Positions 27,801 to 34,265 of a stretch of DNA of 49,090 nucleotides are shown here, piece after piece. The DNA comes from Nocardia amamiensis (GTDB lineage Bacteria > Actinomycetota > Actinomycetes > Mycobacteriales > Mycobacteriaceae). Within the stretch, counting starts at the first letter, position 1, and every line of letters starts with the position of its first letter. The notes beneath the pieces were generated by a model that saw only the letters and a list, made by a program, of their open reading frames with translations, had not been told where the DNA came from and did not search any database. The translations under genes and the position numbers were made by a program. The stretch is taken from NCBI RefSeq assembly GCF_015477605.1, contig NZ_JADLQX010000043.1, forward strand, positions 1-49,090, given 5' to 3'.

Positions 27801-30800
27801 GCTCGAGGTGAGCGGCGCGACATTCGCCAAGCTCGTCGAGCAGTCCCCGGCGCTGGAAGCCGCGCGCGCCGCCGGCGGTCCGAGCTCGGTCGTGCTGGTC
27901 GCGTGTGAGCCTGCGAAAGGTTCGGCGGCCACCGATTTCGCGGCTACGCTGCACCAGAGGTTTCCGGCCGCGCCGGTGCACGCCGCCGCCAGCGCGGTCT
28001 GGATCTCGAACTGGCGGAACCCGGCCGTGCCCACTGTTCGTTACCGCTACCTCGCCGCCGACAACAATGCCGGATGGGTGAGTCTGCACAGCGACGGCAC
28101 CCGGGTCGAGCACGCCGGCACCCGCTATCCCACCGGCGCGACCGGATCGCCCACCACCACCACCACCACCACCGCCACCAAGCTCGCCGGGTCGAATTCG
28201 CTGGCTTCCAGCCGCAATCCGATCGTGTGGCAATGGAAAGAAGTCCTCGATCCACCGGTGAGCTCGCCCCTGACGACGACCACCGCGGAAGGCGTGCGCG
28301 GCGCGAGCAAGCAGCACACCGTGTTCGAAGTCTCGGACGTACTCACTCGACCCCTGCTCGACAAGAACGGCACAACGATCGGAGTGTCGTTCGTCCTCAA
28401 GTCGGAGGGGCAGCGTGAGGCGATCAAGTGGGCGCGCGCGGCATCCGGACAGGACATGGTGGTGCTGACCGACACCGGCCAGGACGTGGACGATGTCACC
28501 AAGCGGCGCTTGGTATTCGGTGAGGATGTCGTCGACGCTCCATGGAAGATCGACTATGCCCAGGACGGTCCGGGTCCGGTCTATATCGACGCGCACGCGA
28601 ACTCGAAGGGGTTCATGGTCGAGATCATCTGGAAGAAGGGGACGAAGCAGGAGTCGACTCGGTCGGTGCGGGTCGACGGTGCCAACTACGCCAAGATCGT
28701 GAAGGCCGCCGAGCACTTCCAGGAGGCGCTGCGGACGGGTGGTCAGGCGACGGACCGGTCGCTGGTGCTGATCTCGTGCAAGGCGGGCAACCGGACGGCG
28801 GCGACCGATTTCGCGCTGGCGATGCGCGATCTGCTGCCTACCGCCCCGGTGCACGCGGGCGCGGGCGTGGTGATGGTCAGCGCCAAGAAGGCGGGGAAGA
28901 CCTTCGCCACCCTCGGCGTCAACGACAACCGGGGCTGGGTCACCATCGGTTCCGATGGCGCGAAGGTGGTGCAGCAGAATACGATCAAGCATGCGTCCGC
29001 CGCGGCGAGCGGGACACCCGGGCAATCTACGGGGACGCGGACCGGCGCGGTGCGCGAGGTGGCCGAGGTGGCCGAGGAGACGGTGGCCGACACCACCGCG
29101 GAGTCCGGGGCACTCGTCGGCCCCGCGGTGAGCAGTGGCTGGCGCACGTATCTGAACTCGTGGCGGGTATCCAACGATCCGGACGTCCTGCACGGCAAGA
29201 ACGCCTTCGAACTGCCGATCAATTTCACCTACGCCGACGTCGTCGTGCACGAGATGTTCGGATCGACCGGAGCATTGACCGGCGTCTGCTTCCAGCACCT
29301 CGATCTGGAACTCGACGCGAATCGACGCTGGGCGGCCGCGACGGAGTGGCACGACAAGGTGGTGCGCACCCAGCCGGGGCAGACCGGGAAGCAGGCCTTC
29401 CACGGTCCGATCAGGGTCGGACAGGAGGTGGTCGACGCGCCGTGGGTTGCCGAGTTCACCCGGACCGGACACCGACCGGTCTTCGTCACCGCCCACGCGG
29501 GTCCGAACACGTTCGAGATCCGGCTTCGGACCGGAACCACGCTCGAGGTGAACGGTACGACGTTCGCGAAGATCGTCGAGTGGTCCCCGGGATTGCGAGG
29601 CCCGCTGAGCACCGGTGAGGCGACCTCGATCGTTCTGCTGGCCTGCAAACCCGCAAAGGGATCGGCGGCAATGGAGTTCGCGCGCACACTGCACCAGAAC
29701 TTCCCGCATGCGCCGGTTCATGCCGCCGCTACCTCGGTCTGGCAGTCGACCATGCGTTATCCGGCACGGCCGGATATCAACTATCGCCTGCTCGCGGCGG
29801 ACCGCAATGCCGGTTGGGTGACATTGCACAACAACGGCACTCGAACAGAACACGCGTCCACTCGCTACCTATCCCCGACCGCCGCTTCGAGTGGCGTGGT
29901 CGGCTCCGGATCGACCATCGGTGGCGCGCTCAGCGCTCCGCTGCGTTTTTCTCCGAACAAGGAAACCACCGAGGTGATCGCGGCGGTAACCCCCGCCGAA
30001 GCGGCCGCGAACGACGCTCGCCTGTGGAAGTGGCTCACCCGAAACATGTTCGACGACGCCTTCGACCACGCGGTGCGCGGACGCAGGCTGCGCGACGGGT
30101 CCGATCTCCAGGAACCGTCCGATCTCGAGGATATGTCCGAGGATGCCCGGCACCCGGCGCCGGGCGCGGGCCTGCTCGCCGACACCGCCGAGATCCAATG
30201 GAGCGATGACGAACTCGCCACGCTGTTCGCCGACCCGGACGCCGGCTCGACGGCAACGGCGCTGAGCCCACCCGCTGCGACGGCGGAGCATCACCCACCG
30301 ACCACGGAAACCCTGGAGGCGTTGCCGTTGCACGTCGCCCCGGCCGCCGAGGCGTTCGTTCGCGGCGATCGATGCGTGCTGATCGATGGACTCGGCACCG
30401 CGCACCGGCTCGACGTCGGCAGCGGCTGGCGCGCCGTGAAGGGAACGTTCAGCCATCCCGGCACCGGCGCCGAATACATCGGGCTGGTTCCGCTGGATCA
30501 GAAGCACGATGCCAGTCCGATCCGGATCCGTAAGACGTTGCTCGCCGAGGCATTCGAGGAGAATGCCGCCACATTCTTCTGGGAGACCACCTACTTCCTG
30601 GCCCGTGCCGGTATCGGAATCGAAGGGTCCGGCGACACCCCGGTCTGGCTACCTCCGCGTGCCGTCGTGGCGGTGAAACACGCGCACAATCCCGATGGGA
30701 CACCGGATCCGAGCCGGACAATGGTCGGGCGCCCGAAGGCCGCTACCTGGCACACCCTGGACAGCGACATCCTCGGTCCGCTCGTCCCCGAGCTGCGCCG

Positions 30801-33702
30801 GGCGAACAATCCGCTCTGGGATGAGATCAGTGGTCCCCGGGTATCGGACGTGCGGCAGGGCGCGCTGGACAACTGCTTCCTGGTCGCCAACATGATGGCG
30901 CTGGCTCGCAGCCCGCTGCCCTTGCTCCGCGAGATGATGACCGATCTCGGTGACTCCGTCGCCGTCCGGTTCTTCGACAAGAACGGTGACGCGGCTTGGG
31001 TGCGGGTCTCCAAGGATCTCTATGTCGACGGCGACAACAGCACTCGCTACGCCGCCGACCTGGGTGTGTTGTGGCCCGCAGTCCTGGAGAAGGCCTACGC
31101 GGTCTTCGCCGGTGAATTCGGTTACGCCGGACTCGACGGCGGCAGTCCCGGCACCACCGCCGCGACGATGCTGCCCGCGACGCTGCCCAGCGGATTGCGG
31201 TTCCAGCCGTCCCGGGCGGTCACCGATGCCTATTTCCATCATCCGATGCGCATGGACATCGACGAGCTCCGCAGCCTGGCCGGCAGCGATGACGAGTTCG
31301 CTCGCGCGGTCTCCGCATTGCGTGGCGAGTGGGAAGATCGGGTGCGCGATCATCGCGCACGCGAGGCGAATCCGATGGGCGCCGACGCGGATCGCGCACA
31401 GGTGCTGGCACTGGTGGCCGGCAACGGGAACAACGTGTGGGCGGCCGTGCGTGAGTTCTACCGGCTGATCCGGCCGGACAACCCCAGCTCGACCGAAGGG
31501 TTCCGGCGCTTCCTGAACCATGAGTTGAGCCCGGAGCAGCGCACGCGCTGGGCTTCGAACATCGAGCGCCTCGTCGATTCCGTGGACCGGGCGGCGTCCT
31601 GGCGCACCCGTGAGCTGGACCAGCAGACCGGCAGGCACATCGCCGAACGCGTCGACTTCGCCTTGGGCCGAGGCGATCTGGTGATGCTGGGTACGCGCAA
31701 CTGGGGTCGCGACGACACCGTGCAATTCCCAGGCCTGGCGGGCAATCACGGCTACACGGCAGTCGGCGTGCAGCGAGATGAGGACGGCAACCCGGTGGCG
31801 TTGCGGCTGCGCAACCCATGGGGCACGAACAGATCGGCACAACCTCCGCTGTCGGGGATCACCTTCCTGGCCGACGGTGTGGTGGACGTGGAGCTGCGGC
31901 ATCTCAACAAATTCGCCACCCTCGCGATCTGTGGTCCGGGTGCGCGCGGCCTGTTCGGACTCGACCGGCTCGCCCCGCCTGGCGTCGACGATCTGGTCGG
32001 AACTCATTCGGAGGTACCGGAACCGGCACAGTCGGCCGACGCAGCCGAACTTCTCGGCGTCGAGTTGCCTGGCGCCGACGAGGGCGACGGTCACGCGGTC
32101 GCGCACGTCTCGCATCCGATCGATTGGAAGAAGCACCTCGGTGTACTCGGACAGCTGGGCGGTGGAAAGAAGTTGTCCGGCACCGCTGAGCACACCGTGG
32201 TGCGGTTCCGCGCGAAGAATCTGATCCAGGAGCCGATCTTGGATCTCCAGGGCCGCACGGTGGGCATCACCTTCCTTTACGGGCCCGACGAGTTGGAGGT
32301 GCTGCGTACCTGGGGGAACGCGCCGAACGGCCACGGGATGGTTTTCCGCACTCGGCCAGGCGAAGCCGGGTCCGCCGCGCTCGCCGGTGACCGGAATCGG
32401 ATCGGGTTGGACCGGTTCGTCCCGGCTCCGTGGGTGGCCGAGTACCGGGAGGGCAAGCCGGGACCGTTCTACATCTCGGTGCACGCCGACAGCCGCGGTT
32501 TCGAAGTCCGCTCGCGCGCCGGGCGGTCGATCGCCGTCGACGGTACGACCTTCGCTGCCATCGTGCAGGCGTCGCCGACCTTTCAGGCGGCAATGACATC
32601 GGGTCCGTCGCGGTCGGTCGTCATGATCGCTTGTGCGGTAGCGAACGGCTCGGCGGGCGAAGAGTTCTCGGCCGCACTGCACCGGACTTTCCCCGACCGC
32701 CGGATCTACGGGTCTCGCGGCGATGTCGATGTCCATGCGGAGAGTGGTCGCGGGGTGGGCCTGCTGGCCGCCGGCGACAACGCGGGGTGGATGTCCTACC
32801 TGAACGCCGTCGCGACCGACCACGCCGCGACGAGGTACGACGCTCCGGCCACCGATGGCAGGGCGGCATTCGTCGAACAGACGGCGAATGACACCGATAT
32901 CGTCGACTGGGTCGAGCAGTTGCGCTCGACGGAGGCATTTTTCGGTGAGGAACCGTACTTCGGGGTGACCAGCGACGACCGGGTAATCGGCTTCTTCGGC
33001 GCGGACGTACTCGTCAACCCGATGCTCGATCACCGCGGCACTGCGATCGGAGTCAGCTTTCATCAGCCAGGCCATCTCGAGGGCGAGCTGTTGTGGGCGC
33101 GGACGGAGAATTTCCACAACGTGGTCACCAGAATGCGCGACGGCGACGACGATTTGAGTGTGGTGGTGCAACGAATCCTGCAGGAAGGGTCTTCTCGCAC
33201 CGAAAACGTCCGTGCGCCGTGGGCCCTCGACTATGCGAACGGGAAGAATGGACCGGTATATATCAGTGCGCACGCCGATGCGAACCTCTTCGAAATCAAC
33301 CTGCGATCCGGGGTGACCATCGACGTCGACGGGAGGACCTTTGCCTCGATCGTCCAGTCCGCGCACCCTTTCGGCGCCGCGCTTGCCTCCGGGCTCGCCG
33401 CCGCGCTGGGGACGCCGAAATCGTTCGTCTTGATGGCATGCAAGGCGGCAGCGGGCGTTGCGGGATCCGGTTTCGCCGAGGTCTTCGGCAGGATGTTCCC
33501 GGGGCGCCCGGTCCATGCGAGCACTGGCACCGTCAACTTTCATGTCCTGCGGGTCGACAAGGAGGAGGGGCCGCCGATACGGATCAGCTGGCTGGGTGCG
33601 AGCCACAATGCCGGCTGGATGTCCTATCACAACGGCCGGCAGATCCGGCACGACCATACCCGGCACCCACCGCCACACCCCGATTCGACCGAATCCAGCT
33701 GA
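20938..33702 (+). CDS. Giant 4,254-residue putative T7SS effector: CpnT-like N-terminus, SecA-like motor, DUF3626-like, five His/Cys modules, calpain-like protease
   Basis: Start ATG 20938 overlaps the partner gene stop by one base; the frame runs uninterrupted to TGA at 33700-33702. Domains by residue: 1-315 CpnT-like N-terminal module; 316-627 disordered Ser/Ala/Pro/Gln linker; 628-895 unrecognised domain with HHEQFH at 825-830; 922-1506 SecA-like motor; 1515-1601 coiled coil; 1602-1935 unknown; 1938-2136 DUF3626-like; 2150-2400, 2427-2685 and 2730-2980 His/Cys modules 1-3; about 2981-3289 linker with an alpha/beta part; 3290-3675 calpain-like protease (Cys3313, His3604, Asn3626); 3726-3971 and 3985-4242 His/Cys modules 4-5. 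It has no signal peptide, so secretion would depend on the T7SS. The layout recalls polymorphic toxins, but the C-terminus is another His/Cys module and not an obvious nuclease or toxin tip. Long antisense frames here are GC shadows. Confidence 0.85.
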   Translation: MSIPDAVRQSDINLPEDLRWLSWVAGSAWPEGSENGMFALADAWSEASAGLTGLVSNIEDAVDEILSAYPSAGAGSAMARTLQNLTDESDQASLQAIAKSLGQIADSCDQVGCAIQQNKIMIIVGLVQLVYEIALAWLFPPTAGPAQAALIGWYRIVFQYLKQLLRQMLVAALKAMGQQVILTLLIQLGQMAAGHRDGVNGKDLWFAALGGALGGAFGAMFGKLGGDLFAFLGGKITRSQFDSRFQQLMRGAVEGGAGGVGGMVGGGIANQVINGGEFELDPRMLGAGAAGAFSGGAGRWRGAGASGGKVHVDPVGGPRSLAGSTPPTKVPPSASDTGPAAAPKGASDSPNVNAGTGSGAQPNESLSEHRSGSPASNQGGDQTDSTVSSPHRNTAEDNLSQQSSSAKSGGDDSSAPNTGRAPANHEQSESTALQHPSDTAEPAPQQHDGGQLVPQPHNAANASQQPASNATGGDKSTSSSPSAQRGADTKVGASRDNVTTAPKSDVSGDHSVRAQPRAGGALDAPESIQAKQADSTVAPKPDEVSSSPAQRRAESVQPETDSVSLNRPDAPQGNRPNPENSAAATDKTTPVKEPAGAPKPQGDKGEKAPARDTSAASVAEPRARAGAKGLKGVSDDLALVGKIDEATGLRWRLVDTSLLDPAWPGGKAFIREVLGFEQTMQMLRGNKSPHEGRDLFRPFQDGDLPMRPGFGQKKPADAADGLGGGGGVRGYDERNSRGVFRFNTDELPDHRYTIDKDGLWSKASDSESNGKPDPESDVIPRKGATTIEVPRQGPILKRWAEMSAPAMRTVVGDHDGNWYVGKNLHHEQFHNAGVYVAFQAHFVNGKMVAVHDWAGAYQPSPTRVKAALEKLGIYGDLDHYDQQGRKYTDSDREGWTQAAEPTPTSRSNPATDDDSTERPEPFTRAVSDEPQRDFLREAEDITRMYKREDWQNATPEDLREALRGSVHHDARDAESVAKYHRAVTAAVETIRRGTTKLDDDGAEVAPGKVLRWTQVMGTMGMREGPINMDAGEGKTFVFLADSILKAAAGDSVHVFTTRDTLANDAVNLYKQVLGVLGPDVFNVVRMNPNGADETGLDPVKPTIYIGTLDDAAFGQLRGKFMRGDIAVIDELDEALYYADTTWIISDGPSLAADPHIASRIMAARLFLDNRLNSGDLSPADFDRTDGQIGGPAKLNAEGAEKVRRLLAEEDPGASPDDLAVQIDRVNSAASAHWEFVENDHYIVHRGGDGVDKVYIIDQTTHKVMFDPATSTESRWNGGLAQAIEAKHGITIRGDSVSSQSLTAKTMLAERYEWLSGASGTAEGVSGHLVDNYGMKPVVTVPRFTESKLDTLEANLAPNQSAKHDAIADKLIGRHSAQARPELVITNRNSEVAEISARLKLANIPHEVVDARWFADRGPTAEADLKAIFDKAGQLGKILIINRQGGRGVDIEISDAVNAVGGLHVSISGKSDVRDIDIQAENRAARNGQKGSVEYFLAADDALFAGAPHHAQTIIRYTDAVTSHEKATVRLDEARTTRDLAESADAAGSTARTRAVRDAAFDDYTIARDAHRAATAEREAAEAAVQAAASHLQAENAARRMGRTVLLPTAVVASAASVAAHTPARDLDIPSTIPEQRADLGQPETDVSESDTGSFSDDLTGAELPQLFGDDQFGPPVPPLAVVDFPGLFVADTTGHLVAFGTEEMPVVRTYSHEQNLVHEIEHPVSGPVVLDSALVAELFTTRTRDDGTVVVSSTATGAHVVTAGAASMLPAGSVYGRPDPLDSTKFTLYGGSTVGWLSVDANRIGVTTRRETDPLQRDDIPEAAFVNGHVSAPAVVFADPTSRVLGRRLAELADAIKASRNDAALRAELTAQRTASHDELENHFATLPVEQRAIAVARAKQLGSIDLHTAKLAEKHNISLETARAEMKAELVTALAGKDIAVRISEESLLEVLRDGRFKTVFDLGDTGTGMDDRALLEARWFGHDVNDHPIDKRAVYGYVRVGGEQPVGDLHDERLNVYGDAVVVLKSAVRARTTVCVGDSIGDQSNVYPSRLEDPAPESFGVYPPRRPGLPSAHVGLRRDLTHPDFRKWGYVEAQVHGGVTSADIDHVVFKWEPETDLRDQLRAAGIPWKVVKHTAPPIVNKPGQADPAISSGWKTYLNSSRVSDDPNALHGKNFLGVTVSFTYADVVTQELIGPAGTPIGVSYKHVESEIEGAERWAGAQQWHDKVVRTRPGQTGKDVFAGQTRVGHEVVAAPWAAEYGGVGREPVFVNAHAGPNTFEIRLRTGTTLEVSGATFAKLVEQSPALEAARAAGGPSSVVLVACEPAKGSAATDFAATLHQRFPAAPVHAAASAVWISNWRNPAVPTVRYRYLAADNNAGWVSLHSDGTRVEHAGTRYPTGATGSPTTTTTTTATKLAGSNSLASSRNPIVWQWKEVLDPPVSSPLTTTTAEGVRGASKQHTVFEVSDVLTRPLLDKNGTTIGVSFVLKSEGQREAIKWARAASGQDMVVLTDTGQDVDDVTKRRLVFGEDVVDAPWKIDYAQDGPGPVYIDAHANSKGFMVEIIWKKGTKQESTRSVRVDGANYAKIVKAAEHFQEALRTGGQATDRSLVLISCKAGNRTAATDFALAMRDLLPTAPVHAGAGVVMVSAKKAGKTFATLGVNDNRGWVTIGSDGAKVVQQNTIKHASAAASGTPGQSTGTRTGAVREVAEVAEETVADTTAESGALVGPAVSSGWRTYLNSWRVSNDPDVLHGKNAFELPINFTYADVVVHEMFGSTGALTGVCFQHLDLELDANRRWAAATEWHDKVVRTQPGQTGKQAFHGPIRVGQEVVDAPWVAEFTRTGHRPVFVTAHAGPNTFEIRLRTGTTLEVNGTTFAKIVEWSPGLRGPLSTGEATSIVLLACKPAKGSAAMEFARTLHQNFPHAPVHAAATSVWQSTMRYPARPDINYRLLAADRNAGWVTLHNNGTRTEHASTRYLSPTAASSGVVGSGSTIGGALSAPLRFSPNKETTEVIAAVTPAEAAANDARLWKWLTRNMFDDAFDHAVRGRRLRDGSDLQEPSDLEDMSEDARHPAPGAGLLADTAEIQWSDDELATLFADPDAGSTATALSPPAATAEHHPPTTETLEALPLHVAPAAEAFVRGDRCVLIDGLGTAHRLDVGSGWRAVKGTFSHPGTGAEYIGLVPLDQKHDASPIRIRKTLLAEAFEENAATFFWETTYFLARAGIGIEGSGDTPVWLPPRAVVAVKHAHNPDGTPDPSRTMVGRPKAATWHTLDSDILGPLVPELRRANNPLWDEISGPRVSDVRQGALDNCFLVANMMALARSPLPLLREMMTDLGDSVAVRFFDKNGDAAWVRVSKDLYVDGDNSTRYAADLGVLWPAVLEKAYAVFAGEFGYAGLDGGSPGTTAATMLPATLPSGLRFQPSRAVTDAYFHHPMRMDIDELRSLAGSDDEFARAVSALRGEWEDRVRDHRAREANPMGADADRAQVLALVAGNGNNVWAAVREFYRLIRPDNPSSTEGFRRFLNHELSPEQRTRWASNIERLVDSVDRAASWRTRELDQQTGRHIAERVDFALGRGDLVMLGTRNWGRDDTVQFPGLAGNHGYTAVGVQRDEDGNPVALRLRNPWGTNRSAQPPLSGITFLADGVVDVELRHLNKFATLAICGPGARGLFGLDRLAPPGVDDLVGTHSEVPEPAQSADAAELLGVELPGADEGDGHAVAHVSHPIDWKKHLGVLGQLGGGKKLSGTAEHTVVRFRAKNLIQEPILDLQGRTVGITFLYGPDELEVLRTWGNAPNGHGMVFRTRPGEAGSAALAGDRNRIGLDRFVPAPWVAEYREGKPGPFYISVHADSRGFEVRSRAGRSIAVDGTTFAAIVQASPTFQAAMTSGPSRSVVMIACAVANGSAGEEFSAALHRTFPDRRIYGSRGDVDVHAESGRGVGLLAAGDNAGWMSYLNAVATDHAATRYDAPATDGRAAFVEQTANDTDIVDWVEQLRSTEAFFGEEPYFGVTSDDRVIGFFGADVLVNPMLDHRGTAIGVSFHQPGHLEGELLWARTENFHNVVTRMRDGDDDLSVVVQRILQEGSSRTENVRAPWALDYANGKNGPVYISAHADANLFEINLRSGVTIDVDGRTFASIVQSAHPFGAALASGLAAALGTPKSFVLMACKAAAGVAGSGFAEVFGRMFPGRPVHASTGTVNFHVLRVDKEEGPPIRISWLGASHNAGWMSYHNGRQIRHDHTRHPPPHPDSTESS
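22819..23625 (+). other. Domain: unrecognised module with HHEQFH motif
   Basis: Residues about 628-895. Visible landmarks are LRWRLVDTSLLDPAWPGG, LFRPFQDGD, DHRYTIDKDGLWSK, a compact region with GKNLHHEQFHNAG (His825, His826, His830) and VAVHDWAGAYQPSPTRVKAALEKLGIY. The clustered His/Glu could bind a metal, but the order is not HExxH and I do not assign an enzyme family. Confidence 0.4.
23701..25455 (+). other. Domain: SecA-like DEAD motor (NBD1, preprotein-binding-like insertion, NBD2)
   Basis: Residues 922-1506 match SecA in order along their length. Walker A is MDAGEGKT (Lys1034; SecA has TGEGKT), then VHVFTTRDTLAND (SecA VHVVTVNDYLA), IYIGTLDDAAFGQLRG (SecA YGTNNEFGFDYLRD), Walker B VIDELDEAL (Asp1129, Glu1130; SecA VDEVDSIL) and WIISDGP (SecA PLIISGP). 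An insertion with AKLNAEGAEKVRRLL (about 1193) corresponds to SecA's preprotein cross-linking domain. Then come AIEAKHGITI, SGASGTAEG (1315; SecA GMTGTA), IPHEVVDAR, GGRGVDIEI (about 1445; SecA GRGTDI) and RAARNGQKGS (1482-1491; SecA GRAGRQGDPGS). SecA's C-terminal helical scaffold and zinc tail are missing; a coiled coil follows. SecA uses ATP to thread unfolded polypeptide; here an internal unfoldase or threading role is a possibility only. Confidence 0.85.
25480..25740 (+). other. Domain: coiled coil after the SecA-like motor
   Basis: Residues 1515-1601 are an unbroken Ala/Glu/Arg-rich helix (KATVRLDEARTTRDLAE, then ATAEREAAEAAVQAAASHL). It takes the place of the helical scaffold of SecA and may act as a spacer or oligomerisation segment. 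Confidence 0.6.
26749..27345 (+). other. Domain: DUF3626-like module
   Basis: Residues about 1938-2136. The run ISEESLLEVLRDGRFKTVFD, then VYGYVRVG, VVVLKSAVRARTTVCVGDS and finally YVEAQVHGGVTSADID follows the order remembered for DUF3626 proteins (…F.TG.S.G…, KYGALNL, LRPEV..R.TF.FGDS, YVEAQIHG). The biochemical role of DUF3626 is not known to me; an ADP-ribosyltransferase-type fold is a speculation. Confidence 0.5.
27385..28137 (+). other. Domain: His/Cys (caspase/C80-like) module 1
   Basis: Residues 2150-2400. His2273 lies in VFVNAHAGPNTFEI and Cys2323 in VVLVACEPAKGSA, 50 residues apart, each at the end of a hydrophobic strand, followed by FAATLHQRFPAAPVHAA and AGWVSLHSDG. A strand-His then strand-Cys order with this spacing is the clan CD (caspase, CHAT, C80 toxin self-cleaving domain) pattern. 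It is nearly duplicated as module 3. Confidence 0.6.
28216..28992 (+). other. Domain: His/Cys (caspase/C80-like) module 2
   Basis: Residues 2427-2685. His2553 in VYIDAHANSKGF and Cys2614 in LVLISCKAGNRTA, 61 residues apart because of an insertion (WKKGTKQESTRS). It is preceded by a Thr7 tract coded by seven ACC codons (28153-28173). It is more like modules 4 and 5 than like 1 and 3. Confidence 0.6.
29125..29877 (+). other. Domain: His/Cys (caspase/C80-like) module 3
   Basis: Residues 2730-2980. His2853 in VFVTAHAGPNTFEI and Cys2903 in IVLLACKPAKGSA, 50 apart as in module 1. Long stretches are identical or nearly so with module 1 (SSGW-TYLNS, HGKN, EWHDKVVRT-PGQTGK, NTFEIRLRTGTTLEV), with the His codons 1,740 bases apart, which indicates an intragenic duplication younger than the other copies. 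Confidence 0.6.
30805..31962 (+). other. Domain: calpain-like cysteine protease (family C2)
   Basis: Residues 3290-3675. NPLWDEISGP leads to VRQGALDNCFLVANMM, matching calpain's QG-x-x-x-(D/N)-C-(W/F)-L with Gln3307 as oxyanion residue and Cys3313 as nucleophile. GNHGYTAVGV supplies His3604 and RLRNPWGT supplies Asn3626 (calpain RIRNPWG). All catalytic positions are kept, so it should be active. A helical insertion (about 3400-3580) separates Cys from His, as in calpains. Calcium dependence cannot be judged. Confidence 0.8.
32113..32850 (+). other. Domain: His/Cys (caspase/C80-like) module 4
   Basis: Residues 3726-3971. His3849 in FYISVHADSRGFEV and Cys3899 in SVVMIACAVANGSA, 50 apart. The upstream half (EPILDLQGRTVGITF) is shared with modules 2 and 5 as a P-x-LD-x-x-G-x-x-(I/V)-G-(V/I) motif. 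Confidence 0.6.
32890..33663 (+). other. Domain: His/Cys (caspase/C80-like) module 5
   Basis: Residues 3985-4242, the C-terminal module. His4112 in VYISAHADANLFEI and Cys4168 in FVLMACKAAAGVA, 56 apart. It ends only a few residues before the stop, so no separate toxin domain follows. Confidence 0.6.
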
Positions 33703-33728
33703 GAAGACTGATCGAGAAGGGCTCATCA

Positions 33729-34259
33729 ATGACCGAGCAGAGCAACGACAACGACGCGGAATGGCTGTTCCTGATCGATCCGGGCTGGCAGCCCGCCGAC
33801 GAGGACGATCGCCCGCCCGCACACGCGGTGCTGGGTGGCTGGTTCGTCGATGCCGACGGCACAGCAGGCGAATTCCAGCCCAACCCGGACTATCGCCCCG
33901 CCGACGAGGGGTCGTTCATCGACCCGATCGACGCGACATTGCGGCTGGTCCTGGAGAAGCGGGCCGAACCGGGCCAGCTGCTCGCGACCCTACGCGGTGC
34001 GGTAGTCGGTGTCGCGGTCGACGAGAACGGCAATCCGGTCGTCGCGGCGTCCCCGGATCAGATCCCCTGCGTGCTGGTGACCTCGGCGCCCGAGCACCGC
34101 CGGCACGCGCAGGTCGAAGGCTGGACCGAGGTCTCGATGGCCGAACTCGCCGCGGCGCTGCCGGAGGAGGGCATCGATGTCCTGATCAATCCCGGCGCTC
34201 CCGCATCGATGCGGCTGCTCGCTGGTGCGGTCAAGGCGGCGGTCGCCGTCGCGACCTGA
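33729..34259 (+). CDS. T7SS-associated protein (SseB-like, Streptomyces-type)
   Basis: 176 residues from ATG 33729 (GAAGGG upstream), 26 bases after the giant gene. It starts with DAEWLFLIDPGWQPADE, then AVLGGWFVDADG, FQPNPDYRP, DPIDATLRLV and ends INPGAPASMRLLA. This order (W-x-x-x-(V/I)DPxW, V-G-x-W, NPDYRP, DPxDAAxxL, NP-x-x-P-x-S) is that of proteins labelled 'type VII secretion system-associated' in Streptomyces, which tend to lie next to giant T7SS proteins. It may be a cytosolic chaperone or an immunity-type partner of the giant protein. No catalytic motif, signal peptide or membrane segment is visible. Confidence 0.65.
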   Translation: MTEQSNDNDAEWLFLIDPGWQPADEDDRPPAHAVLGGWFVDADGTAGEFQPNPDYRPADEGSFIDPIDATLRLVLEKRAEPGQLLATLRGAVVGVAVDENGNPVVAASPDQIPCVLVTSAPEHRRHAQVEGWTEVSMAELAAALPEEGIDVLINPGAPASMRLLAGAVKAAVAVAT

Positions 34260-34265
34260 GTGTGT

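Noticed and set aside
28139..28175. Tandem CAC/ACC run as a regulatory repeat
   Set aside because: It is inside the coding frame and simply encodes poly-Thr; listed only as a possible length-variable linker.
30649..33822. 1,057-codon open frame on the minus strand opposite the giant gene (also long ones at 27088-29853, 24829-26973, 22825-24798)
   Set aside because: They are mirror frames of a GC-rich coding sequence; their translations are rich in Arg/Gly/His/Asp, have no recognised domain, and the plus-strand frame has clear motifs throughout.
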